Positions 43,700 through 56,583 of a stretch of DNA of 64,000 nt are shown here, in pieces; the first letter of the stretch is position 1, and each line of letters starts with the position of its first letter. The translations under genes were made by a program, and so were the position numbers. The notes below the pieces were generated by a model. The model was given only the letters and a program-made list of their open reading frames with translations, made no database searches and was not told the DNA's origin. This stretch comes from Argyresthia goedartella (lineage: Eukaryota; Arthropoda; Insecta; Lepidoptera; Argyresthiidae), in NCBI GenBank assembly GCA_949825045.1, contig OX463815.1, positions 29,813,356-29,877,355 on the forward strand, given 5' to 3'.

Positions 43700-44720
43700 T
43701 AGGTACTTATGTCTGACTACCTAAGGGACAGTTGAAAGGTATAGAAAAGTGTATACACTCACATTTAAGAGCGTAAGTAAGTAGATAGGTAACCCGATGC
43801 AGTGCGACCTTAGACTATATGTCACGTATACACAGCCCACTATTTAAAAAATTTGACGGACTCTCAGAGTCTTGTCTCTCGCTCCGTAAATTACAGCGCC
43901 AGAATAGCATTTAAGCGGAACTCTATTGGAACAGCAATTTGTGCATTCGCCATTCGCTTACCTCACACTATTTTTATACAGGATCCACTATTGCAAAAAT
44001 TACTTAATTCTTTTTTATAAATGTTTGATTTCGTCTATTGCAAAGCTCTTGAATTGATCTAGGTACTAGCCTATTCCTAACTGCCCTTACCTTACCATAC
44101 TCGCACTCAATATAAACAGGTCTTTATAGTAATGCCCTGAATGTAGGAAGTGCATCTCGTTTGCTGTTTCCCTGGTACAAATTGAATCGGTACGGGCCCG
44201 CTGCATTCAGTTTGTGGATTTTCCAATAAGTTGTTTAACTTCGAGCAAATTCTGGTAAAGTTCCTGTTTTTATGTTGGCATCATTAAATTTAATAATGTA
44301 CCAAGAAAGGCATAGATGACTTATATATGTTGTAGTTAGGGGCGTTATTCTGAACAAATTTTAATGTAAAATCGATTTGATAAGAACAACTATATACCTA
44401 TATTTCACATTCCATACGAATTGGGTGGATCATGATCAATCGGTTTCATAGTGAAAGTTGTTCAGGATAATGTCTAACCTAACCTAATAATCCCTCATTT
44501 TTATGTTCAATGTAAATACGTAATTTAAATAATTCATAATGCGTTTTTTTTATTTCTTGGTAATAGGTGTTACATGCTACGAGCGCTGCTACGCCGTAGC
44601 ACTAGTTTTAATGAAAACAAATTTATTCGTTACTATTGCTACGATAAATATCATCAAAATAGTTTCTTGTTGTGTAATAGTTTTGACATTAATGTGTATG
44701 TAAACTATGGATTATCGTTA
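43700..44720. other. Unassigned sequence
   Basis: Nothing recognisable. Confidence 0.45.
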
Positions 44721-44729
44721 TGTTATGAT

Positions 44730-44873
44730 TATAGATGTGCCGAGCTGTCAAAATTGCCATTTCTACCGGCAATATTGCCATTTTTTGTATGAGGCAATAT
44801 TGCCGGCAATATAATGCCCCTAATACAAAAATGGCAATATTGACAGCAATATTGCAGGCTCGGCACATCTATA
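44730..44873. mobile_element. 144-bp hAT-type MITE with perfect 8-bp target duplication
   Basis: The ends are TATAGATGTGCCGAGC and its reverse complement. GTTATGAT occurs on both sides (44722-44729 and 44874-44881). The interior is built of repeated, self-complementary GGCAATATTGCC-type motifs. Size, target duplication and lack of coding sequence fit a hAT-mobilised MITE. Confidence 0.9.
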
Positions 44874-45044
44874 GTTATGATTAAACAACTCCTATAACTA
44901 CCTTCTGATAAATGAAAAATAGCTTGTGGTGTACAATAATCGATAAAATATATAATTAATCCCATAGCTACATGTATTTTATTTAAGAATTGTGTATCAC
45001 CAATGAAAGTTTCTAAATCTTTAATATTATTGAAAATATTGAAG

Positions 45045-45200
45045 AAATATTTCATTTCATTTCATTTATTAATTTGCAAACATGTACAAAACAATAGTGG
45101 TCTTAAAATACAGCAGTAGGTGAGTACATGTACCCTGTTAGGGCATCGCAAACAGCAGTGCAGGTTTAATTTAATATAATAATATTCAAAAAAAATATTC
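45045..45200 (-). mobile_element. Possible LINE 3' end, minus strand
   Basis: (ATTTC)n and TTTATTAATTTGCAAACATG, then CCTGTTAGGGCATCGCAAAC, resemble the reversed tail and 3' UTR of lepidopteran LINEs. No coding part. Confidence 0.4.
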
Positions 45201-45439
45201 AAAAAGTTTAAAACAAAATTAAAAAATATTATTTTTATGGTCGAACTTCAAAACTAACCAAATTGGGATAGAGCTGCGTTTATCAGAAAGTTTGGGCAGA
45301 AATGAAATAAATAAAAGAAAACAAACATGAATCTCGCTCCGATCCCGCACAATCCCGCTGATGTAGATGGCGCTAAGAAACTGAGACGATAAAAGTTTTG
45401 TTACGAGCAGTACAACAAGTGGACACAATTAATGCTTTA

Positions 45440-46065
45440 AAATGGTCATGTGCGAGTCGGACCCGCGCACCGAAGGTTCCAACATTTTTTTTTGTTGTGA
45501 TGGAACTAAAAATTTACGATTTCCATTAGGCCTTCCACTTGACAATTTTCATGATTCTAGGTCAACTGGAAGTATCTAAGCAGGTTTTAATTCGCTTGCG
45601 AGTATCAAGAAAGCTCAACAAATTCGCGGCTTAAACATCCGTATTTTTTATTATACACATAAAATAAAATTTACATACAGGCACATACATTGCTTCTGGC
45701 CCCACACTAAGATAACCTGTATCGTAGGAACCAGAAACAGCGACGTCACACGCATGTACACATCCAAGACCTGAGTTTTTTTTTACCCCCAGCCGGTGAT
45801 CGAACCCGGGACCTCTCGCATGATAGGCAGAGCCACAACCCCTGCACCACAGAGGTCCATAACCTTATTATTATGATTATGATATGATTGACCTAGAAAA
45901 ACATTTTTCACAACTTCAAGTGACCACAGACAGATATTAATTTTAACTTAGTACATCCAAGCAAAGAGTCTTTTCTTGACAGACATACGGACGAAACAAG
46001 AACAGACTGACAACGAAGGGACCCTATAAGGGTCCTTTTTTCCTTTTAAGGTTCGAAACCCTACA
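45440..46065 (+). repeat. GCCAAGTGCGAGTCGG-type repeat with a SINE inside
   Basis: It opens ATGTGCGAGTCGGACCCGCG and GAAGGTTCC. It closes GACTGACAACGAAGGGACCC and CCTTTTAAGGTTCGAAACCC. The SINE-B copy at 45665-45857 interrupts the middle. Confidence 0.65.
45665..45857 (-). mobile_element. SINE-B, full-length, minus strand, diverged head
   Basis: It has the same order of tail, body and tRNA-like head as 41806-42001. The A box has changed to TGGTGCAGGGG and the B box to GGTTCGATCAC, so the internal promoter is probably weaker. Confidence 0.83.
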
Positions 46066-46129
46066 AATATGGTATACCCGCTGCACCAGACAGCAGACGG
46101 CGACAAACTCTAGTGTTCGAGTTTACTTT

Positions 46130-46285
46130 CATCTATGCAATTTTTAAAAGAGATCTAAAAATCAATCTGTGGGAATTTCTACGCCATTCTCTCCCACAGT
46201 GGTCCAATGTAGAGAAGTCGAAAAAAATTACGATTGCTAAGTATATGTAAATATCTACAGTAATAAAGACATTTGGAATTTAAGT
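46130..46285 (+). mobile_element. LINE A 3' UTR fragment
   Basis: TTTTTAAAAGAGATCTAAAA, ATCAATCTGTGGGAATTTC, GTGGTCCAATGTAGAGAAG and TATCTACAGTAATAAAGACA match the family A end, terminating in ATTTGGAATTT. The shortest of the three tails. Confidence 0.82.
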
Positions 46286-46299
46286 TTTTTTTTGGAATT

Positions 46300-47600
46300 A
46301 TGACCCAAATTACAAATATCACTTTGGGTCAAGACCTGGGGGGTTACCACAATCTTTTCCGATTCAAATTAGGTTCTAAACAAGAACATCACCATGGCAA
46401 CCATTTCCATTCTAATTCGCCATAATGGGCTTTATTTGCCTAATACCAAGACTTGTTTTAAGACGGTCACGGTAATTTTGCGGATCAAATTAGGTTCCTA
46501 ATCTGAAACGGCATAAGACTTTGTGGTTACCCTCCTGATTAAACATGTCGGGACCCGCAGGTAATGCAAATCTCTGGGTCTCCTTACCCTTCTCTCAGTT
46601 CATGATTTACATTGTTGGCACTACATCCAGCTCATGCCACCACGCCCACTAACCGGAACCGCGACTGCTTGTTAAGTACAAGCAATTAGAAATCAGTTAC
46701 TAAGACAAAAGATAAGGTATATACATATTGATCTAGATCACGATCCAATCCTATTTGTCTCTATGAATCATTATGGAAAACTTTTTAAAACCTGTACTAT
46801 AAAATTGGATCATTATAATTTTAAATTGTAACTCTGTATTCTTTTGTCATATAATCTAATCTTACCACAGCACCCATTCAATTCAGGTGCCTACCTTATC
46901 TAGAATCAGTTAAAGGATAACCAAAAGTTTTGTAATTACTAAATTGGTATTAGTTATTTCATTATTATTATTTTTAATCTTTCTTACTTTAATTTTTGAA
47001 AATTTATTCATCTGATATTTATATTCAATAACAACCTTGTGTTCCTAGATAAAAATTCATGTGGTAGAAACTGGACTATGCAACACAGTTTTCCAGGTTT
47101 TCAGCCCAGGGTCACAACTACTTTGTAACTATTTGTAAGAATCTGAATAAATTTATCTTTCTCTTTCCCTTTATTATTATTTCCTCGGTGCGCGGGGTCC
47201 CCAGTCAGATGCCTTCTCGGCCTTGTGGAAAATACCGGCACCGCTTTGCGTAAGCCGAGTTAAGAAGTGTAATAGCACAGAGATTCCACAAAAGATTCGA
47301 TAGATTAGACAATAAGTATCTAGGTACCTTTTCCGAAGCTAGCAGAGGAAAGTATTGAAACTCCATCCAACATACTACCTCAAGAATCCACTACAATGGT
47401 ACAAGCGAGCCGGCGATTCTCCAAGAAACGCAAAATGTATCCTTTTTGTGAAAGTCGTGGAGTGAGCTCTTGTTAACGCTGGCCACGAAATTCGCGGAAT
47501 GACAAGCGACAAAGGTGTTGAAAAAAATTCAAGTAGGTACCTATTTTATTTGGGCAACAAATATAATGATCAACAAAATATTATTTCCTACCCAAAATGG
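46300..47600. other. Unassigned sequence
   Basis: No gene or defined element seen. Confidence 0.4.
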
Positions 47601-47604
47601 ATAA

Positions 47605-47760
47605 ATGAACACCAAAAGTTGCAAAAAATATCAGGGCAAAATACTGCGGTAGCTGAGGTGAAGGGTAAAGGGGGTGAGCGAGGCCCCCTTTATCCTTCGT
47701 GTTAGGTTGAACATGTAAGAACAACAAAAAATACTTAAAACATAAACTTAAGTACACAAA
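47605..47760 (+). mobile_element. MITE core shared with 7153 and 62777 elements
   Basis: It contains AATATCAGGGCAAAATACTG, CGGTAGCTGAGGTGAAG, a GGGGGTGAG/GGCCCCC hairpin, CTTCGTGTTAGGTTGAACAT and ACATAAACTTAAGTAC. Terminal inverted repeats are not found, so this is a core without ends. Confidence 0.65.
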
Positions 47761-47764
47761 ACAT

Positions 47765-49370
47765 AAAAAGAAGTTTGGTGATCATTTATCCAAACACAAT
47801 TTGGTGGCCATTTATCCATTCTGGCAGTCATTTCGAATTTATTGGTAGTAAAATAGGTGCCTTTTTGGTAATCGTTTAAACACAAGCCTTTTAATTGACC
47901 TTGTAGCTTCTAATCGTAGTTTGGGAACAAGCGTAAGGCCAAGTATTTATCACTTGATTAACCACTGATCATAATATCTGGGATTTCTTTTTGAATCAGA
48001 TATACACGGAGACATAGGTCTGTGTTCAAAACAACAAACTTGTATAATCTACAAACTTATATAATATGTATAAGCATAGACTAAATTACTCTATGGTATA
48101 AGTTAACTACAAAAAATATGTAAAATCTGATAATATACACTGGCCTTCAAAACTAAGTATCACACTTTTAAAATTGCAAACTGTGGGAGTTTGGTCTCGT
48201 GCAGGGTCACGATGTAATTCTTCCTTCGATTATGAGCCGATAGCTGGATAGCTGAATAGGGATGCCGCCATCCGACCGTGAGTTTTGTTTGCTGAAAGTC
48301 AGCACTGCGGGTAGGCCGAAGGGTATTTGAGTATAACCTCAAGGTTGAGCCTTGCACTGAGAGATATTCGATCGGAGTGCGGGAACCGACCTCAGTGCAA
48401 GAGATCTGAAGGGTCGCACGTGCGTTTGAAACCTCGCTGGGAGGTACCGTGCTTTTAGAATTAAGTGGAACAGTGTTTATCACTGACTGTCGACAAGGAG
48501 ACGCAGAGAACCTCCTTCAGCGAAGAACTGTGACTTACCAAGACAATACAGCTGGAAACACACCAGGTAACCTACTAGCGCGGTGTATCACCGTCCGTTA
48601 GAGATCCTCACGTCATTTGACTATGTTTCTAGCTGTGTAATGGGCCCGCAGCAATACACTGCTCTCAGGAATTCTCTAAGAGAGTCACTTTACGAGCAAG
48701 TGTGTTGAAAAACCAGTTGTGAACTGGCAACAATCAAAAGTGAACACGACATAATAACATTAATATTCATAGCCACCGACAATGAAAAACCACCGAAACG
48801 TTTGTAAAGCGCTTTTAAGCTCAACATTCAGCTTTCAGCGGCTAAACCGCGGTAATCCCGTGAATGGAGCTTCGTTGGGCTGGGTTGCCAGGTTGAGGGA
48901 AATTCCCCAATTTTAGGTAAACGATGCTGATGGGCTGGGCTGTCGGTCTCGTCTCTCTAAAACTCTTAACGCTGCTGTTGTAGTGAAGTGAATTATAAAA
49001 TCACACTTGTCACAGTATCTAGGAACTAGGTTAAAGTAGCCAGTACTATACACCTGGGTCTTGGTTAACCTAGCTTAACTCTAACAAAACTAATTAATAT
49101 ACCCTATGTATAGAAACTTAAAGCTTATCTTAGAAGCTGTATTCATCCGTGAATTTTACTATGGTAATGTCACGTAAAGTATCGTAGTTAAGAACAAAAT
49201 ATATAAGAAACAAGTAAGTTTTTTCAATTATCTCAACTAACGAATTATAGCATCATTTACAGGGAATCATGAAATCTTGTAAAACTGCGATTTGAACGAT
49301 TCGACGCGGGCAGCGTGCGGGGTTTCATAGGATTACATGCAAACAAATATCTAAATAAATAATTCTATGT
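47765..49370. other. Unassigned stretch, 48130-48760 relatively GC-rich
   Basis: The part 48180-48480 supports a 107-codon minus-strand frame without recognisable domains. The composition could suit an LTR or leader region of a retroelement, but no LTR ends or gag/pol were found. Confidence 0.3.
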
Positions 49371-49373
49371 TTC

Positions 49374-49424
49374 GTTTCGTTCGGTTGGTTCGACGCGTTA
49401 ACGGTCGAACCAACCGAATGAAAC
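49374..49424. repeat. 21-bp hairpin
   Basis: GTTTCGTTCGGTTGGTTCGA plus C at 49374-49394 pairs with 49404-49424 with one mismatch. The 9-nt loop contains GTTAAC. Confidence 0.8.
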
Positions 49425-49439
49425 GGTGAAAATGCGACG

Positions 49440-52060
49440 GTTAACCTTTATTGGATTTGACAGTCTGTACGATTGTTCGCCTCTACAGGTCGCATTTCAC
49501 AACTGATTCCCGTGATTTTTTGTGAGCAATTTCGATAATTATATGTTTTTTTTTTCTTTTTTTTTTAATGGCGAAATTTGGGTTGAAATTGTGAAAAAGT
49601 TCATATTTCAGCCATTTCGAAAAATGTCCAAAAATGTCCCACAATGCTTTTTGTTAGGATTGTTTTTCTAAGGTGCAATGACAGACCCGCGAGGGTCGGC
49701 TCACAGAGCCTAGTGTAGTATGTATGTATCGGCAAAGTCGTAGTAAGTAACTCAGAGCAAAGTAGAAATATTTAGCAACCAAGTATTTGCAATCATCAGC
49801 ACTGGTAACACCGGCACACTGACGACATTCGCCCATGAACTGTTGACCGGCCGATGCGAACTGCGTAAGTCCATTTATTTGCCACTACACGGCTATAGCA
49901 CAGCTCGTATGTTCATGAAAGCGAGAGCGGTTTTTGCGGGTCATTAGCCCGTTCGCTGCACTTTTGTGTGATATTGACGGCGGCGCTTCATTGTGTTTGG
50001 GTTGAATATTCATAAGCCGGCGAAAAACTACCGGCCTGCTAAATGTTCACTAAAGGTCCATGGGACTAGTCGAGTTTGTATGTTTTGTTCGAAACGCATT
50101 TAGCTGGGCAGTCGGCTCCCGGCCCAGCTGATTAAGTTTCTTACTGCCCTAAAACTAAAGAGTGAGATGTTAAGGCCGACTTGCACTAGGCGTTTGACAG
50201 CTGCTAATACAGATTAAGAGTGAATGTCTCAAAGGCATATTTTCGCGGCGGGGCGGGCTAAAAATCTTGGTGTAAAATGCGTGTATTACTGTGACACATT
50301 TATTTAGTCTTATTCTTCATGAATCCATGACAAATAATTAATTGTTAAATAATTTAGAATAAAAAATGGAAAATAAAAAAACTCGCGAAGAAAATTTGGT
50401 GGTGCGTGTAGAAATCGGTTTGATGAATAATTTTGACACTCAGACAAAAGTTACGCAATAAATTAAAGACAAAACTTCATATACAACGATAGTATTGTTT
50501 TTATACTTGGCTTCGTAGGTAACTAATCCAAGATATTGTTGAAAAGGTGCGCCCGTGCGTAACCAGAGATTTGGTGGTACTCATAAGGCACCCCCAATTC
50601 TTTCGTTATCGAATAAGACTGATCTAAGACCCCGTCACCCAGTTCATTGTGCAAATTTTTCCCATTTTCCAACAAAATATATAAATAGCTCATTGATGTC
50701 GCAGCTTTTGAAAAAATACGGGTTTCATAAGAAACGAATCTTATGGCATACGGATGCAATGATACGGATCTGTTGCCGTACGGTCGTTTAAAAAACTGTT
50801 ATTTTGGAACGGGTGTTTTGGGAAACGGACAGCATGTTCCGAAAGGGTCCTTGACAACGTAACTTGACCGTGTTGTAATTAGTGTTGGTGCAGTCTCCCT
50901 ATGAGTCCTAATCTTGGCCGAGATAATCGAAAGTAAATTCTCGCGACGTGCTACAAAAAACATATTGGTAGGTCAATACTTTGACATAATTACAAATAAA
51001 CAAATATTGTGTAGACGCCATTTTCCATATTGCCACAGATATTATGGTCCGTATATGAGTCACGTCATCAACGCCGACACTAAAGTCTGTTAAAATGTGT
51101 TAGGAGTTAAGGTGTTGTTAGTTACCACAAACATAAGGGTTCACATGACAGAGTGAAATGAAAAAATGTAAAAGAAATGATAAGAAAAGGGGGTGTCCTT
51201 AAAACGCATTACTCTAATTAGGGATAAGATCTTGGGACGTATGAATAAAGAAAAGTTTAACCCCTTAATTCCAATAATTAAAGGAAAATTATCAATATTG
51301 ATATGTGAGCGTCACAAATATGTGAATCATTTCCTTCTAATGTACTTTTCTGAATTAATTCGACCAACTATCGTAACAATTTTTTCCGCATTGGTATACT
51401 TGCAACACCGATGTTGGACGGGAAGGCAGAAATACAGAAAGCAGGCGTTTGAAGGACTACCCTAAAATACAGGCAATACTTACCGGGGTGGTAGCACCGC
51501 GCCCTCTTCCGCGACCTCGGCGAGACTCGTTCTTGACCGTCTGCAAGGTCCCGTCCGGTGCCAAAACAAGCTAAAACAACACAGATACACAAAAGACTTA
51601 ACAAAAAGCGAAATAATAAGAAACAGTAAGGAAAAACATCAAAACAGGACAGTATTAAAAAACAAAAAGGAGGAAAATTATTCAAAAGGCATGCAATGAA
51701 ATGATAGAACGCTGTTTCAGATGGCGACGGGTTTGTTAAGGGTTTAGTAAATGGAATTTGGTTAATCGGTTAAAATGGCGAGATGAGTTTTCGTAGTGGA
51801 TTAGGTCTGAAATTAAGTTTTGAACTGATAGCGCCATCTGTTGGGTGGCATGAATATTACGTCAAAATGTAGAGCCGCGCGGGACGCAAGGAGAGTCTTG
51901 GTGAGAGCACTTAGTTCAGCTACTCGACGCTAGATGGCGTAAGTTTGTAGTCAAACGTTCTTTAGCGCCGCCGCTGTCAAAAATATCTATGTGTACAGAA
52001 AAATATTATCTTAATTTGGTGCAGGTCCGAGTCGCGGTGCCGACCATGTACGAATACAAT
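49440..52060. other. Long unassigned stretch
   Basis: Short frames (49654-49836, 50523-50791, 51193-51685) have no recognisable domain. Confidence 0.4.
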
Positions 52061-52094
52061 TAGTAATTGATCTTAAGTACATTATACAGGACCG

Positions 52095-52170
52095 TTCTCA
52101 ATGGCGTGTTTATGAGGCCTATACCCAACAGTGGGTCCCCTGAGAGGCTGATGATGACGATGGTGATGAA
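52095..52170 (+). mobile_element. RTE-like LINE 3' end
   Basis: GGCCTATACCCAACAGTGGG followed by AGGCTGATGATGACGATGGT is the usual end of an RTE-type LINE in Lepidoptera (…CCCAGCAGTGGG…, then a GAT-rich tail). The upstream coding part is not present. Confidence 0.7.
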
Positions 52171-52179
52171 ATTATACAG

Positions 52180-55100
52180 ACATTCTAAGGAAAGCTTCAT
52201 TACTCCCCAGCTGCGGCGATAGGCTAGCCCCCCGTCAAGCAAATTGGAGTATTGAGTAACTGGCTATAAGTGGGCACAACTGTGCCTCTGTCATGGGGAA
52301 AGGCGTAATGCTATGATATGTTTTTGCTGTCAATTAAGATTAAGCGTAGTCTTAACTTAGTCTGTTCTTTTACAGCTTCGATCAATTAAAATAAATGAAT
52401 GCGTCAGTCTATACTTTCCTTGGAATAGTTTGAAGTAGGCATCTGAACTCTACATTTTCAATTTCTCTACATTTCTTCGGTGGTCAATACTAATATCTTT
52501 GTTAGACCTTAAAGGCTGTACAGGAGCTGTTCTTGACACTTGAAATACATTTGCGATAATAATGCAATAATCATCAAAGAAACATGACCTATTTCTAATA
52601 TTTGTAGTTCACAGTGGTGCGTGTGGAACACCTAACGAGCTTTTTCTAGTCATACCGCTAATTAAACTCCCCTTCTACTACCGGCAGCAATACTCCGGTC
52701 CTATTCTCAGCTCTATTACCTTTACAAACGGCTTATAAACTTTATACAGTACAATTCGAAAAGTATACTTTCTGTACAACACATGGCCACACCTCACACC
52801 TGGCGTTTTTAGTTCGTTACTTCTTGTTTTTATATTAGATGCGCGAGCGACATTTGTTTCTCTTCTCTCCCGCTCGCACACATCCCTGTCTCTTTCGCTC
52901 CAGTCTATTCTTATTCAAATGGCATGTTTTTGTGGAGTGGTCTTGTTTTCTGTGACGATTTGATGGTAATGTAATAAGATGAATAAACAGGGGTAGTTGG
53001 TAAAATTTGGTTGGCTGGTTGGATTTGTAGCAGCTGTGGGGTTATCTCAAGGGTTGTTTCGTAGTCTTTGATAGCACTTCAACTCATAAATCTATGGAGT
53101 TACGGAATAAGGGAATTTAGAGAAATGAACTTCAAATTCAGTAGCGAAGTTCCAAATCGGGTGACCAAGTCGATTATTATATCTGATTTTATATTGCCTC
53201 TGCCACCCTGTATGGGAAAAGGGGTGACGTTATGTTTTGTGTCATTACATTACCAAAGTTACCAAGTACTGTATAGTGCATTTCAGCTATCTATTCACTT
53301 CGTGAAGTTGGTAGCAATGAAAACAGTTTTGAATAAAAATAGGGAGAAAATATTATAACTAATACAAACCGTAACCGTAACCGGTAACCGGACCTACAAT
53401 CCCTATGATACAGGTTCTTGATCTAGTTTAGGGGTTAGAAGTTCAAAATATATATGTCACCAATTAATGTACTACAACTTCATTGTATTATATGCAGAAA
53501 ATTGTAGAATGTACAAATAAACTTTATATCAACTTATCTTATCTTATCTTATCATATATTGCAAACTGCCCGTTTTTGTGACAGTTGACAGATTGCCAGT
53601 AAAGCCAACTTAACGGCGAATGGAACAGATAGCTGAAACACACCATACATCGAGAATGTATTAGGAGTATCCATGAATGTGTGGGTGAGTGTGTATGCGT
53701 GGGTGCTGCGTTGTAGGTATTGGGGCAGGTCACAGCACAACGTAAGCCCATCGTATCACGTGGTATCCATTGATAACATTTCTGTGTGTACGGTGCCTAA
53801 CTAGCCAGATTATGAGGTGGAATATTCGAGAATTTCACGCTGACGTCACAATCCTTTTAGGTACTTATATTTTTGTTATATACCTACTCGTAGTACCTAG
53901 CATCATACCTAGCTGAATAGGGGAAGAAATGGCCATGCTAAAATAAAATACTTAATAATTTTACTTTATTTTTTAAAATTTTAGCCTATTCTAAGTAACT
54001 TATTTGAATATTACGAGTAAGAGATGTCTAATTATTTTAAAAATATTTTTAAAATAACATCCTTCGTGACGTCACTATTTCACAGTTTTTGAACGGTTTT
54101 ACTTGAGACTGGATCTTTTTGATTATAAAACTAAAAAATTATAATATCAATTTGACAACAAAACTGCTGACACTTCACAGTTTTACAGGTTAGCGAACTA
54201 GACGGTGAAGGGAATTTGAACAAACTTCGCTGTAGAGGTAAAATGTAAAAACAGGATGCTTTTTTAAGATATTTCAGTAATGCCGTAATATTTTTAGGGG
54301 AATAACGGAATATAGTTACACTACACACAACACACTTCTCTAGAAAGAGTTTTCTCATTTTGCTGACCTTTGAAATTTTTTAACATGGCCAGTTCTCGTT
54401 ACAAGCGTAATCCCCTAATCTTCCCCTAGAAATCTAAACTAAACTATGATAAAGATACGTTTATTTTACCGCTGCAATTATTTTTATTTTTCCTTACATC
54501 TGGAGTAAATAATTAGGCCAGTATTTTAATACCGCAGGAATGAGGTAGGTGGGTAATAGTTAATGTAAATTCCCTGGTGTAAAGATTGATTGATAGCTTG
54601 ACGATTCATTGCGGGCAGGTGCAAAGGCATTGTTATAACTGAAGATAATGAACGCAAAAAGTAATCTTGATCTCTATCAAAACAAGGAGGCTAAATTCGA
54701 ATATAAACTCTTTAGTTTACCGGCCAGTAACATGTCGGACCGTTACTTTTTAATTCCGCTACCCGACAGCAGATGGCACGTGGAGTATTTTGCGGAACTA
54801 CGCTTTGCTAAATGTAACGTAATTATTCTATGTAAATACTGGTTACGTTTCATTTTAACATATTTACTATAACGCGAAAAGAACTAACATGTTCAAAGGT
54901 TTTTACTTTGGAATGTCTTGAGGAGTTGTAATTTTCGATTTGCCGGTAAATGATGCTCTAAATAAGCGAATTGACGTGAAAAGTGGATGAAATTGGATGC
55001 AAAATGTGAATCGTACGTCGAGTCAGTACATTTTGTCGCAAAAATATCTGACGCGGGCTTTCTGACGGTAAATTGGATGAGTTCTCAATTTTCCTGAGGT

Positions 55101-55460
55101 TATCTTCAATATTTTTGCTGTGACTCGAAAAAATATTCAGTTGCAAATACTTCCAACCCTTGCAGAAACTGTTATCATAGATAAAACAACTATTAATTTT
55201 AAATTTAAAACTCTCCCAACCAATAAATGAAACCTTAACTCTAAAAATTGGCTGACTTCTTAACCCGATAAGTTTCGAACCACTGACCCGATTTTAATTA
55301 AACATAGCGAAAAACCGTCGTAAGGAAAGCTACTACCATTTACAAAAAAACCGCATTAAAATCCGTCCAAACGTTTGAGTGTTAGAGTGAGTAGAGAGTG
55401 AGAGAGAGATACACAGACCGGCGCTTCAAACTTTTAACATCCCTCTCTTTTCGTGGGGGG
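52180..55460. other. Mostly unassigned; microsatellites and repeat remnants
   Basis: (TTATC)n at about 53530-53552. CTGCCACCCTGTATGGGAAA at 53202 is a short remnant also seen in related form near 52285, 58978 and 61512. The part 55250-55460 (TTAACCCGATAAGTTTCGAA, ACCGCATTAAAATCCGTCCA, CATCCCTCTCTTTTCGTGGG) is a dispersed insect repeat, related in its end to 59590-59690. Confidence 0.4.
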
Positions 55461-55465
55461 TTAAT

Positions 55466-55751
55466 AAAATACCTGTAAATAATAGGACTAGGTACGCGTA
55501 GGTACCAACTAGGTACGCGTGCTACTTCTTATCTCTGCCTTTACAATAAGAAAGCCTGAGAGAAACCGCCGTATTGTTTGATAATGATACCTTTTCTGTT
55601 TACGTTATAAAATACCTGTAAATAATAGGACTAGGTACGCGTAGGTACCAACTAGGTACGCGTGCTACTTCTTATCTCTGCCTTTACAATAAGAAAGCCT
55701 GAGAGAGACCGCCGTATTGTTTGATAATGATACCTTTTCTGTTTACGTTAT
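55466..55751 (+). repeat. Tandem duplication of a 143-bp unit, nearly identical copies
   Basis: Copy 1 is 55466-55608 and copy 2 is 55609-55751. By eye the only difference inside the unit is AGAAACC versus AGAGACC, apart from the edges. Each unit itself holds ACTAGGTACGCG twice. The identity implies a recent event or an assembly artefact. Confidence 0.92.
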
Positions 55752-55959
55752 ATGTATATTAGGAATTACGTCTCACTACAACACCTAGACCGCAATCGAT
55801 TTCAGGACACCTCAAGGTTGCGTTAATAAGGCACCCCACACTGGGGCCCACAGGTGACGTCATGCTTACTCGCGAAACCTGCGGGGACCGGCCTTCGGGG
55901 CATGGGGTCGGACGGGGGGGGGTCTGCCACAAATTGCCCTGAAAAACACGGATTAAGGA

Positions 55960-56215
55960 CAATATGGGGACGCGGTTTCGTTTTTCGGTAACATGGAGTC
56001 AACTAGAGAAAAGAACACTAACCGTCTTGATTAAACGTAGCCCACTAATGTCACCGCCGCGGGGCACAGGCCTTAATCCGGATACGAGTCATATAAAGCC
56101 ATACTCCACCACGCTGGCTCAGTGCAGGGTGAGGAGGGGCTTACGACTGCTACTACCAATAGTAGCGATAGTAGCCGGCACCTACAGCTTAACGTGTCAT
56201 CCGAAACACTGACCG
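55960..56215 (+). repeat. Dispersed lepidopteran repeat (partner of 10305-10650)
   Basis: GCCATACTCCACCACGCTGG, CTCAGTGC, GATAGTAGCCGGCACCTACA and TTAACGTGTC occur in the same order as in the minus-strand copy. It lies just upstream of a LINE C-terminus, but a link between the two is not shown. Confidence 0.7.
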
Positions 56216-56289
56216 TGTTACCACAAAAAATATTAAACAGCGTTTAACCTCAAAATAAACTCAAAAACACTTGACAATTACAGAAACAC

Positions 56290-56583
56290 TTGACAACTAC
56301 AGGTGCAACGGACAGCCCCCTGTGCAGGGGGTGCATGGAAGTGGATGAAACAGTAGAGCATATGCTACTGGCATGTCCATCCACAACAGAAACCAGGATG
56401 GCTATCCTAGGAGACACAACAAACACCCACGAGCTCCTAGAACACCCAGGCCTCCTTCTACAGCTGGTGCAGGAGTTGGGATGGCTGAACAGGATAGAAG
56501 TGCAGGCGAAGGGGACATGCACAAAGGCCCCGCTCAAGTGGACCAGGTGCAGGCACTACAACCCCCTTGTAGAAGATAGATAG
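56290..56583 (+). pseudogene. C-terminal fragment of a LINE ORF2 (CCHC motif)
   Basis: It reads TDSPLCRGCMEVDETVEHML and LACPSTTETRMAILG, then LLQLVQELGWL and a stop at 56581-56583. C-x2-C...H-x4-C followed by short helices is the C-terminal zinc-knuckle region found in R1/Jockey/LOA-type LINE proteins, often after an RNase H domain. Everything upstream, including the reverse transcriptase, is missing. The frame is open and undamaged over its 97 codons. Confidence 0.7.

Noticed and set aside
46388..46405. A second X-box (CACCATGGCAACC)
   Set aside because: Only one half-site fits the RFX consensus; the other half is too far from it.
48160..48483. A 107-codon minus-strand gene
   Set aside because: No recognisable motif; likely a chance frame in a GC-richer block.
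56373..56579. A second protein overlapping the LINE C-terminus
   Set aside because: It is a shifted-frame shadow of the CCHC-containing frame at 56290-56583.
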